Shown piece after piece: positions 7,113-13,219 of a stretch of 19,019 nucleotides of DNA. How positions within the stretch are numbered: the first letter of the stretch is position 1; each line of letters starts with the position of its first letter. The position numbers and the translations under genes were made by a program. Below the pieces are notes generated by a model that saw only the letters and a list, made by a program, of their open reading frames with translations, ran no database searches and was not told the origin of the DNA. The DNA comes from Desulfurococcales archaeon (GTDB lineage: Archaea; Thermoproteota; Thermoprotei_A; Sulfolobales; NBVN01): NCBI GenBank assembly GCA_021158735.1, contig JAGGUC010000038.1, positions 1 through 19,019 of the forward strand, in the 5' to 3' direction.

Positions 7113-7625
7113 TTATCTATTAACTAATCTATCGATCTTCTTCTTTCTAATTACAGAGAATTTATCTTCATTCAACTTCATTAAACCGAAGCATACGTGG
7201 TCGTTAATAGGCTCTACATGCAGTACTCTATTACAGTCCGGATTTCTATATTTTAAGAAGAGTTCCTTAATCTCTTTGGTTTTCTCCCTACCCAGACTTC
7301 CTATTCTTCCAAACTTAACTGAACTGTACTGTAGCCTTATGCGTGCTAGGCGATCTGCTGTACACCCGGTGACTTCAGTTACAGGACAGCAAAAGTCCAC
7401 TTTGACTATTCTCTCTACGTATGCAGGAGGGTAGGTAGATAGAACCTTAAGTAGGTCCGAGTAGTTGAGTTTAGTATACAATAGTAAGACACCCTTGAAC
7501 TTTGTTTTAGCTACTAAGACGTTATTGTCGTAAGGGAATACAGCGTCCCCTATCTCCCTTATAGAAAAGTCCTCCTTACCGAACTTGACGGTCACTACGT
7601 AGCTTGGTTTAAGATCGCGCATCAT
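7113..7625 (-). CDS. Unknown protein, possibly THUMP-like
   Basis: From ATG 7625 the protein has 170 residues, starting MMRDLKPSYVVTVKFGKEDF. The order EIGDAVFPYDNNVLVAKTKFKGVLLLYTKL, then a helix, then PPAYVERIVKVDFCCP, and later NRVLHVEPINDHVCFGLMKL resembles THUMP domains of archaeal tRNA-modifying proteins (Tan1-like), where strands of this type form the RNA-binding core; this is a weak pattern match. Six Cys (including CCP and a C near TGCTADR) are unusual for an intracellular hyperthermophile protein of this size and could bind metal or form disulfides. A reading frame extends upstream to 7697, but that would overlap the preceding gene by 62 bases; the ATG lies ten bases after that gene's stop, with GAG and GGGGAGG ahead. 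Probably cotranscribed with its neighbours. Confidence 0.6.
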   Translation of the reverse strand: MMRDLKPSYVVTVKFGKEDFSIREIGDAVFPYDNNVLVAKTKFKGVLLLYTKLNYSDLLKVLSTYPPAYVERIVKVDFCCPVTEVTGCTADRLARIRLQYSSVKFGRIGSLGREKTKEIKELFLKYRNPDCNRVLHVEPINDHVCFGLMKLNEDKFSVIRKKKIDRLVNR

Positions 7626-7635
7626 TGAGTACTCT

Positions 7636-7875
7636 TTACGCCTCCCCACAAATCCTTCTCTTCGTGTACTCGAACATTGAGGAAGGCATCCAAGCAATCC
7701 ATGCTGGCAGCTTCTTTATGAATTCGTACGCTTCTTCCCACCTCTCAAGCCCTAAGTCCCTTGCTAGGGCATCAAGAGAATACTCTGACCTAATGTACTT
7801 ATACACTATCGCCATGGTATTTTCATCTATTGGTATTTCCTTCCCATTGCTTAATCTAACTACTAGCTCGCACAT
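7636..7875 (-). CDS. Small unknown protein (79 aa)
   Basis: Not recognised. Residues 1-20 look like a short beta segment (CELVVRLSNGKEIPI). The rest is probably helical: ENTMAIVYKYIRSEYSLDALARDLGLERWEEAYEFIKKLPAW, then a tryptophan-rich WIAWMPSSMFEY and a basic end. LDALARDLGLERWEEAYEFI has helix-turn-helix-like spacing, so a small DNA-binding role is possible but unproven. ATG 7875 follows ATAGG closely, and a TATA-like CTTAAAAAC 36 bases upstream fits a roughly ten-base leader. It is first of the four small genes downstream of mcm. Coding is supported by its clean spacing to the next gene and a promoter at the right place. Confidence 0.6.
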   Translation of the reverse strand: MCELVVRLSNGKEIPIDENTMAIVYKYIRSEYSLDALARDLGLERWEEAYEFIKKLPAWIAWMPSSMFEYTKRRICGEA

Positions 7876-7907
7876 CCTATCATGCCGTACAGATTTATGG
7901 AGAAGAG

Positions 7908-7917
7908 GTTTTTAAGC
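7908..7917 (-). promoter_or_regulatory. TATA box for the four-gene cluster downstream of mcm
   Basis: The minus strand reads GCTTAAAAAC at 7908-7917; initiation about 25 bases on, near 7886, leaves about ten bases to ATG 7875. The rest of the gap between this gene and mcm (7876-7971) shows no further gene; it includes the palindrome CTGATCAG. Confidence 0.5.
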
Positions 7918-7971
7918 ATTAAGAAGTACGCCCTCAATTGCGTGGCAACTGATCAGAAATGCATGACCTGC

Positions 7972-10900
7972 TTAATCAACAGGTGCGAAGCACCCGGGCC
8001 TCCTCTCGTATATGTCTCCCATTCTCTTCAGGTTACGGATTATTCTTTCTAATGTGTGCTCATCTATACCTAGTTTCTCTGCCTCGCTCCTCAGCCTACT
8101 CAGTTTGATGCACGCCCTGCCTGATTCATCTGAGGCTGCGAACTCCTTAATTATGTTTAGTATTGTAATTTCCTTCTCCCTCATGCTCTTAGGCTTTCCA
8201 GTCATTATAGTGTCAATGTCTATGTCACCGGTCTCAATGTCTAATCCCACCATCTCTAACATAGAGTTCATTAGTCTTATAGCTTCGGCAGCGTCCTCTG
8301 CCTCAACCTTATTCTTCAACCTCATTCTCGCGTGTGCCTCAGCAAGTCTAATTAGTGCTTCAAGCTGTCTAGTAGTTATAGCTAGTGGTGCTTCAGGATT
8401 TTCAGCACTCTTTTTCCTAAGTTCAATGTAGTACTCCTCTATGAGGCGCTGGGCTTCTTTCGTAATTCTTGGCTTAACGTACTTCCGGGCGTACGCAATG
8501 TACTTCCTGAGTAGCTCGGGCGGGATCTCAGGCTCTACATCCGCTAGCGTTTCATGAGTTTCAAGAACGTACCTGACTAGCGACCTGTCTCTTTCTATTT
8601 GAGCTATATCCTTAAGTATGAATATTAGGTCGAATCTAGACAAGATTGTTACTGGTAGATTAATATTTCCTGTTAAGCCTAGGTTAGGTATGTACCTGCC
8701 GTGCTTAGGATTTCCTGCAGCAAGGACCGAGGCTCTAGCATTTAATCGAGCTACTATGCCTGCTTTAGCTATACTCACTGTTCCCTGCTCCATCGCTTCA
8801 TGAATAGCTACTCTATCCTCATCTCTCATCTTATCAATTTCATCTATACAGACTATTCCACCGTCGGCAAGAACCATAGCTCCCGCTTCTAGAAAGTATT
8901 CACCTGTTTGCTTATCCTTAATTACAGTAGCAGTAAGTCCAGCAGCTGAAGAGCCTTTACCTGTAGTATAAATTCCTCTGGGAGCTATCCTCGCAGTGTA
9001 CTGTAGTATCTGGCTATTATGAAGAAGCATCAAGCCTAGTCCGCCGGCAAAGTTTTCATTATCTTCCACTGAGATGTCGTAAACGTATTCGCTATGTTTA
9101 GGTTCGACATCAGTTATCTTTACCTTTGATATTGATTTAATGACGTCCCAGAAAACATACCCGTTACCTGCTAGACTATCGAAGCGATCAATTAAGACTT
9201 GGGCAGTATCAGCACTAAACTTGCTTACTAAAGGTTTCAGTCTCCCGATTATGCGTTTACAGTACTTTCTCCCTGCATAGCCTCGGCAGACTTTACCCCT
9301 TATTTCAGCAGCGAGGTTACGAAGCGGATGGTTACGTCTGTTCATGCCCAGCATGCTCGTTAGAGAAGAAACGTATGTAGGTACTGGAACCTTATCTATG
9401 GCATCGATTGAGGCCTCAGTATATCTCTCTACAATAGATGCCTTACGGTCGTTCTCCAGTTTAACTACATTCTTTATTCTGACGTCCGAGATGAATATGG
9501 TGTGGTATGTTAATTTACGTCCATTATAAGTTGCTGTTTTATGTCTTATAGTATGTGTGATTCCTAGAAGTGATAACAAGAGAGATATACCTTGAGCTAA
9601 TCTATTACTTGTAATTGTAATTGAAACCTCTCCCCGCCATTTCCTTCCATTCTTAATTTTTAGTGGTATTACTGTTCCGTTACTATCTATTAGACCAGAT
9701 AACACCCCAGCTATGAAATCCGCAGGTGCATTATACGTAAACTCAGGTATTATTTTGTTCCTAGTAAGGTATCCTTTCTTTCCTACATGTGCGATATCAG
9801 CGTATAGATTATTCTTGAACCACTCAATAACTTCTCTATCATCAGCTACGACTCTCCATAGTAGCTTCCTAGGAGATTTTTTAGCATACACCTTAGCTCT
9901 TATACTAAATTTACTTTCTATACATTTAGCAAGTTTTCTAGCTATATTACGATCTGAAGTTACGATCTCTATTCTTTCTTCTGATGATGTTTTAGCTATT
10001 GCTCCGTCTCCTATGAAGTACCCTATTAGGTATCCGAATTCATTGTCTAGATGAATTCTTTTCTTACCTACTGAGACTTCCCGTTCAGGTAGGTAGTTAG
10101 CTGGTAGCGGCACGCGCTTAAGTATCGGTATTAAGAGCTTATTCTTGAATGCTTCGCTAGGTTTAATAGGCTTTAGCTTCACACCGTCAAATGCGACTAA
10201 GCTATGATCTTTAGTAATTACTGCCGTACGGCCTGTTTTTGTTTTGATGACTAATACTTCGCTAGGTGCTTTATGCCTGATTAAAGCTCTCACTCTTTTA
10301 ACTTCTGGCTGTAGTGTTAGCGGTGAGATCGATACTGTATAAATTTCTTCACCTATTTTGCTAAGATTAAGTACTTCAGTATCATCTGACCTTTTTACGT
10401 GGTTGCTGTACTTCCTCATGTACTCATCAATTACCTTTCCAATGGATTCGAACTTTATTTTACCTGACTTACTGAAGAGTAGTATAGGCTCACTATAGCA
10501 TAAACTCTTAGCCGTACCTGGATCTCCGAGGAGGAGAACATGAATGTCTCCTCTTATTTTCGTTCCGTCAGGTGCTATTTTAGGTACGCCGCCGAAGAGT
10601 AATAGAGCAACAGCCTCCTTAATGTCCCACATTCCATAGATGGTTGGTGCAATACTCGCTATGATCTTTCTCCTTATTAGTGGATCCCTACTTAACTCCC
10701 TTATTTTCTCTTCATCTTCAGGGCTGAGCTTTAGTTCCTCTAAGAATCTCTGTGCAACTATGAGGTTATTCGCCTCAATAAATACGGAGAATACAGGCTT
10801 AGTGCTTCTTCTAGAACCTCTAGAAAGCCTCACAATACCTACGACTGATACTCTATCTCCAGGTCTGGCTATATCGACTATATCATCGGTTAAGACAACC

Positions 10901-11625
10901 TCGACAGAACGTGGGATCTGTCCTGCAGGAACTTCCTCAGGTCTCTCCTGCACTACTATCAGCTGCCAGTCCCTGTACTTGGACTTCTCTATAAGTAGCT
11001 TAAAACTACCTCTTACTAACCTACCCCTACCTGCTCCTTCTTCCTCAAGGGAGCTGATGCACATAGGGCAATAAGTAGGTTTCTCTAACTCGTCTCCTAA
11101 TTCTTCGCCAGGGCCGGGTGGCCACTCAAATTCATGTTGCTCCCCACTTGGTAATGTGTGCAAATATACTGCCTTAAACAACTTTTCGCGAGGCGGAGTT
11201 GCCCTCACGATAATGCCTTCGATAAGTATAAGCTTATTTATGTGGTCGCTGCGAATCCCTCTAATCGGAGTAGTTCTTATCCACCCACTGAGTCTAGGGT
11301 AGAAGCGGTGGACTCTCTGTGCGTAGTCAGGATTTACTTGACTGACCAATTCTTTAATACTTTCTGAGAAGGCCCGTAATGCGACCTCAGGATCCTCTTC
11401 TAGTACATCAATTAAGTACGGGTCAAAGTTAATGAGATCCTCATAATCCACGGGTAGTGACTTACGTTCCTTAATTAACATTTCATGTATTCTGTTTCTG
11501 TACTTGAAATCTCCCTTAGAATCTTTGTACGTTCTTAAGAAGTCAGTAAACAGTAGCTGCAGTGACTGAATTTTATTCTCTTTTTGCTCGAGATTCAATA
11601 GGTCACTGTCCGTGTCGTACATCAC
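7972..11625 (-). CDS. mcm: MCM replicative helicase containing an intein
   Basis: The archaeal MCM hexamer unwinds DNA at the replication fork with GINS and Cdc45/GAN. The precursor has 1217 residues; removing the 497-residue intein (374-870) leaves 720, normal for MCM. Domains: helical A domain (1-115); OB fold with zinc site (118-285; probable ligands H156/H164 with C186 and C189 of CPMC); AAA+ core with Walker A GDPGTAK (367-373) joined after splicing to S871; Walker B GGIVCIDEID (922-931); sensor 1 in AAGNP (969-973); arginine finger SRFD (996-999); C-terminal winged helix ending RPGCFAPVD. GTG 11625 has GGGAGG six bases upstream; ATG 11622 is the very next codon and may be the real start. 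It overlaps the end of gins23 by about 20 bases. The host gene is inactive unless the intein splices, because the insertion splits the ATP-binding loop. Confidence 0.97.
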   Translation of the reverse strand: MMYDTDSDLLNLEQKENKIQSLQLLFTDFLRTYKDSKGDFKYRNRIHEMLIKERKSLPVDYEDLINFDPYLIDVLEEDPEVALRAFSESIKELVSQVNPDYAQRVHRFYPRLSGWIRTTPIRGIRSDHINKLILIEGIIVRATPPREKLFKAVYLHTLPSGEQHEFEWPPGPGEELGDELEKPTYCPMCISSLEEEGAGRGRLVRGSFKLLIEKSKYRDWQLIVVQERPEEVPAGQIPRSVEVVLTDDIVDIARPGDRVSVVGIVRLSRGSRRSTKPVFSVFIEANNLIVAQRFLEELKLSPEDEEKIRELSRDPLIRRKIIASIAPTIYGMWDIKEAVALLLFGGVPKIAPDGTKIRGDIHVLLLGDPGTAKSLCYSEPILLFSKSGKIKFESIGKVIDEYMRKYSNHVKRSDDTEVLNLSKIGEEIYTVSISPLTLQPEVKRVRALIRHKAPSEVLVIKTKTGRTAVITKDHSLVAFDGVKLKPIKPSEAFKNKLLIPILKRVPLPANYLPEREVSVGKKRIHLDNEFGYLIGYFIGDGAIAKTSSEERIEIVTSDRNIARKLAKCIESKFSIRAKVYAKKSPRKLLWRVVADDREVIEWFKNNLYADIAHVGKKGYLTRNKIIPEFTYNAPADFIAGVLSGLIDSNGTVIPLKIKNGRKWRGEVSITITSNRLAQGISLLLSLLGITHTIRHKTATYNGRKLTYHTIFISDVRIKNVVKLENDRKASIVERYTEASIDAIDKVPVPTYVSSLTSMLGMNRRNHPLRNLAAEIRGKVCRGYAGRKYCKRIIGRLKPLVSKFSADTAQVLIDRFDSLAGNGYVFWDVIKSISKVKITDVEPKHSEYVYDISVEDNENFAGGLGLMLLHNSQILQYTARIAPRGIYTTGKGSSAAGLTATVIKDKQTGEYFLEAGAMVLADGGIVCIDEIDKMRDEDRVAIHEAMEQGTVSIAKAGIVARLNARASVLAAGNPKHGRYIPNLGLTGNINLPVTILSRFDLIFILKDIAQIERDRSLVRYVLETHETLADVEPEIPPELLRKYIAYARKYVKPRITKEAQRLIEEYYIELRKKSAENPEAPLAITTRQLEALIRLAEAHARMRLKNKVEAEDAAEAIRLMNSMLEMVGLDIETGDIDIDTIMTGKPKSMREKEITILNIIKEFAASDESGRACIKLSRLRSEAEKLGIDEHTLERIIRNLKRMGDIYERRPGCFAPVD
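9016..10506 (-). mobile_element. Ser1 intein with LAGLIDADG endonuclease domain in MCM Walker A
   Basis: A protein-splicing element read in frame with mcm. The junctions are GDPGTAK | SLCYSEPILL at the start and GLMLLHN | SQILQYTAR at the end; joining the flanks restores GDPGTAKSQILQYTAR. The first residue is therefore Ser (374), the last two His-Asn (869-870), and the +1 residue Ser (871). Splicing block B is TAVITKDHSLVAFDG (T471, H474) and block F is YVYDISVEDNENFAGG (the NENF form is also known from archaeal polymerase inteins). Two dodecapeptides mark a homing-endonuclease domain: LIGYFIGDG (533-541) and LSGLIDSNG (642-650). In the second, the eighth residue, normally the catalytic Asp, is Asn649 (AAC, 9679-9681). 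About 100 helical residues (730-835) precede the C-terminal splicing blocks. Splicing looks intact; DNA cleavage is probably lost or weakened. Confidence 0.95.
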
Positions 11626-12148
11626 CTAGAACCTCCCTGACCCAAGAATCAACCAAGTTCTTAGCACAATTAAATAATACCTTCTCCTCCAGCAGTAGTT
11701 GCTCCTCAAAGTCCTCTAGTTTACCACCAAGTAAGGCCACCTGGATTATTTTGCTCACTCTGATATTGACGATATCTTGAAGGTCTGCCTCAACCTTTAT
11801 TGATGCCAGCAGATCCTTGGCACTCATTCTCTTCTCTTCAATCTTAGCCTTCAGTTTTCTATAAAGTTCTCTAGCCTCCAGATAAAACCTCTCCTTCAGG
11901 CTCTGGAACTTGCCTCTGGGGTGACTCCTCTCTACTATCAAGTACTTCGCCATATCTACCTCGGTTAAGGGGGTCTCCCTTATTTCAACAAACCCTTTTC
12001 TTTCAAGTTCCTTAGCAAGCCATAATGGCAGGAAAGCCTCTTCACCACGACTAAAAACTTCCCAACCGCCCTCAGTCCTCACTCTACCTAAGTCACGCAG
12101 AACAGCTACTCTCACTGGTGAGAGCAGGTGGTAGATGTTAGCAAGCAT
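11603..12148 (-). CDS. gins23: GINS complex subunit Gins23
   Basis: GINS binds MCM and Cdc45/GAN in the archaeal replisome. A small beta-rich B domain at the N terminus (about 1-65: VRVAVLRDLGRV, then FLPLWLAKELERKGFVEI, the characteristic GINS strand-helix) is followed by a long helical A domain (about 75-180, with FYLEARELYRKLKAKIEEKR). This B-then-A order identifies the Psf2/Psf3-like Gins23 subunit rather than Gins15. I chose ATG 12148 because AGAGG lies seven bases upstream and the TATA at 12184-12190 gives a short leader. Upstream in-frame starts (ATG 12166, TTG 12178) would add up to ten residues. It overlaps mcm by about 20 bases, an arrangement known in other Crenarchaea that supports the call. 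Confidence 0.88.
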   Translation of the reverse strand: MLANIYHLLSPVRVAVLRDLGRVRTEGGWEVFSRGEEAFLPLWLAKELERKGFVEIRETPLTEVDMAKYLIVERSHPRGKFQSLKERFYLEARELYRKLKAKIEEKRMSAKDLLASIKVEADLQDIVNIRVSKIIQVALLGGKLEDFEEQLLLEEKVLFNCAKNLVDSWVREVLGDVRHGQ

Positions 12149-12183
12149 AATACTTCCTCTGATCATTCCCCACACCAAACCTC

Positions 12184-12208
12184 AATATAACTTCGCCACA
12201 TATATAGG
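12184..12208 (-). promoter_or_regulatory. Promoter of the gins23-mcm operon
   Basis: In minus-strand sense two TATA-like boxes occur, CTATATATG (about 12200-12207) and TTATATT (12184-12190). The nearer one predicts initiation near 12163 and a leader of about 13-15 bases carrying the AGAGG ribosome site of gins23. Confidence 0.5.
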
Positions 12209-12305
12209 GAACCTAATAAGACTAAAGTGAATTATTGAATAAGTTACTTAATTGCGTTGCAGTACACCAATAATACCGGTTGAGGTCGTGAATAAGCAGA
12301 ATACG

Positions 12306-12312
12306 TTATTAA
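12306..12312 (+). promoter_or_regulatory. TATA-like box for the plus-strand C/D sRNA candidate
   Basis: TTATTAA at 12306-12312 predicts initiation near 12333-12335, directly before the C box at 12336. The spacing is the main support. Confidence 0.4.
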
Positions 12313-12332
12313 GTGCTTAAGGCAGTAAGTAT

Positions 12333-12389
12333 TACGGATGAAGTAAGGTAGCCGTCTGACTAAGTGATGAGGGCTCGTGTTTCTGACGG
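12333..12389 (+). ncRNA. Candidate C/D-box guide sRNA (plus strand)
   Basis: Box order and spacing follow archaeal C/D sRNAs that direct 2'-O-methylation with L7Ae, Nop5 and fibrillarin. Box C GGATGA (12336-12341; core GATGA kept, first U replaced by G), a 14-base guide, box D' CTGA (12356-12359), four bases, box C' GTGATGA (12364-12370), a 12-base guide GGGCTCGTGTTT (12371-12382), box D CTGA (12383-12386). By the box-plus-five rule the D guide would methylate an A within AAACACGAGCCC, and the D' guide a C within ACGGCUACCUUACU. I cannot assign targets from memory. Ends are approximate. The imperfect C box is the main weakness; the four-base D'-C' spacer and the TATA box support it. Confidence 0.6.
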
Positions 12390-12464
12390 AACAATCTCTC
12401 CTCAGCTCCAGGTAGTATGACGTTGGTTTAGAAGAATGTAGCTCAGTGCACCTAGTGAGTAGTG

Positions 12465-12563
<99 letters not shown>

Positions 12564-12589
12564 TTCCTCGAAGAATTAGAAAATTAGGG

Positions 12590-12599
12590 GTTTTTAAGC
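12590..12599 (-). promoter_or_regulatory. TATA box of tRNA-Lys
   Basis: Minus-strand CTTAAAAACC at 12590-12599 ends about 27 bases before the first tRNA base (12563), a normal distance for an archaeal tRNA promoter with a few bases of 5' leader. Confidence 0.6.
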
Positions 12600-12644
12600 C
12601 TTAAGCAATACTTCAGTTACACAATCGTCACTATAGTTAACTGA

Positions 12645-12710
12645 TGTTCAGGCAATCAACCCGTCATCACGAGTTACTGGAGCTTCAGGCTACGTCGGCC
12701 TCATCACACT
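12645..12710 (-). ncRNA. C/D-box guide sRNA candidate (minus strand)
   Basis: All four boxes are perfect: C GTGATGA (12701-12707), 12-base guide GGCCGACGTAGC (12689-12700), D' CTGA (12685-12688), a 14-base spacer, C' GTGATGA (12664-12670), 12-base guide CGGGTTGATTGC (12652-12663), D CTGA (12648-12651). The equal 12-base guides are typical of archaeal 2'-O-methylation guides. By the box-plus-five rule the targets would be a C in GCUACGUCGGCC and a U in GCAAUCAACCCG. The D'-C' spacer is longer than the usual three to five bases. A TATA-like box about 27 bases before the predicted 5' end supports an independent transcript. It lies between tRNA-Lys and the 119-aa gene. Ends are approximate and targets unassigned. 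Confidence 0.75.
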
Positions 12711-12731
12711 TATATTTTCATTCTACAGGCC

Positions 12732-12742
12732 TATTATATATT
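12732..12742 (-). promoter_or_regulatory. TATA box for the minus-strand C/D sRNA candidate
   Basis: The minus strand reads AATATATAATA at 12732-12742, predicting initiation near 12710, three bases before box C. It lies just downstream of the 119-aa gene's stop codon. Confidence 0.5.
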
Positions 12743-12762
12743 GTAGTGAAATCTACTTTAAG

Positions 12763-13122
12763 TTACTTAATGAAGTCAGGTGGCTCATACAGGTTTATTA
12801 TGGGTATTACTATGTACCCGGCCTTAGACCCCTTCGAGAACTCGATTAACTCACCAGAAACGTCTGTTTTTATGAGTACGTAGTTCTTATCCTCAGGTAT
12901 TTCTCCTTCTGAATCTACATAGTAGTAGAACAGGGGGATGCCATAGAGTTTATAGTAGTCCCTGAACACCGCCATGATACCGTATATCGTGTTACTACCC
13001 TCAACGTACCTTATAATGTATGTTGCCTGTCCAAGCGCTATACTGGATGCAGCCATCCTAGCCAGGTCAGCAAAGGACTTTACCCTGACTTTAATTGCTC
13101 TTTGCATATCGCTGGTACTCAT
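12763..13122 (-). CDS. Unknown small protein (119 aa), probably crenarchaeal
   Basis: I cannot name this protein. An N-terminal helix (AIKVRVKSFADLARMAASSIALGQ) is followed by alternating short strands: ATYIIRYVEGSNTIYGIMAVFRDYYKLYGIPLFYYYVD, DKNYVLIKTD, and GYIVIPIINLYEPPDF. It is rich in aromatic residues, with no signal peptide or membrane segment, so probably a soluble single domain. ATG 13122 follows GGTGAGG at a short distance, and a TATA box (minus-sense TTTATAAAA, about 13153-13161) predicts a leader of about ten bases. It is divergent from porGDAB and shares its promoter region. No function is inferred beyond possible co-regulation with POR. Confidence 0.7.
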   Translation of the reverse strand: MSTSDMQRAIKVRVKSFADLARMAASSIALGQATYIIRYVEGSNTIYGIMAVFRDYYKLYGIPLFYYYVDSEGEIPEDKNYVLIKTDVSGELIEFSKGSKAGYIVIPIINLYEPPDFIK

Positions 13123-13151
13123 GCATGCCTCACCGCTAATATCAGTGCTAC

Positions 13152-13186
13152 ATTTTTATAAAATTTATACTTGGAGGGGAGGTAAC
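13152..13186. promoter_or_regulatory. Shared divergent promoter of porGDAB and the 119-aa gene
   Basis: The A/T block TTTTTATAAAATTTATA (13153-13169) can serve as a TATA box in both directions. To the left it fits initiation near 13130 for the 119-aa gene. To the right it fits about 13182-13190 for porGDAB. The following GGAGGGGAGG (13173-13182) looks like an exceptionally strong ribosome site for ATG 13187, but if transcription starts near 13185 it would not be in the mRNA and would instead be promoter sequence. Confidence 0.5.
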
Positions 13187-13219
13187 ATGCCCTGCACAAG
13201 GGAAAACATTAATTTTTAG
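13187..13219 (+). CDS. Possible leader mini-ORF (10 codons) before porG
   Basis: ATG 13187 opens a ten-codon frame, MPCTRENINF, ending at TAG 13217-13219. Five bases before the ATG is GGAGGGGAGG, the best ribosome-site-like sequence in the window. The stop overlaps a GTG (13219-13221) that begins the extended porG frame (TAGTG), an arrangement suited to translational coupling. The peptide has no run of one amino acid, so no obvious attenuation signal. It may equally be chance in the 5' region. Confidence 0.25.
   Translation: MPCTRENINF

Noticed and set aside
7626..7697. Upstream extension of the possible THUMP-like gene to 7697 (24 extra residues)
   Set aside because: It would overlap the preceding gene by 62 bases, while ATG 7625 lies ten bases past that gene's stop with ribosome-site-like sequence ahead.
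10496..10500. Intein starting at Cys376 instead of Ser374
   Set aside because: That junction would leave extra residues in the Walker A loop after splicing; only the Ser374 start restores the canonical GDPGTAKSQ.
12341..12355. AAGGTAGCCGT in the plus-strand sRNA matches the sense strand of the conserved 3' end of archaeal 16S rRNA
   Set aside because: A guide must be complementary to its target, and this is the same strand as the rRNA. The 11-base match does not extend on either side, so I treat it as chance.
12387..12464. Further small-RNA gene between the plus-strand sRNA and tRNA-Lys, prompted by GTAGCTCAG
   Set aside because: The tRNA-like string is isolated; no acceptor, T arm or C/D boxes accompany it on either strand.
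12689..12707. The complement of the minus-strand sRNA's first guide and box C resembles a conserved 23S segment (GUCGGCUCAUCAC)
   Set aside because: Only about six guide bases match in register and pairing fails beyond them; the rest of the similarity is to box C, which does not act as guide.
12974..13219. An 81-codon plus-strand open frame ending in the por leader region
   Set aside because: Most of it is antisense to the 119-aa gene and runs through that gene's promoter; only its last ten codons, after a strong ribosome-site-like sequence, are worth considering.
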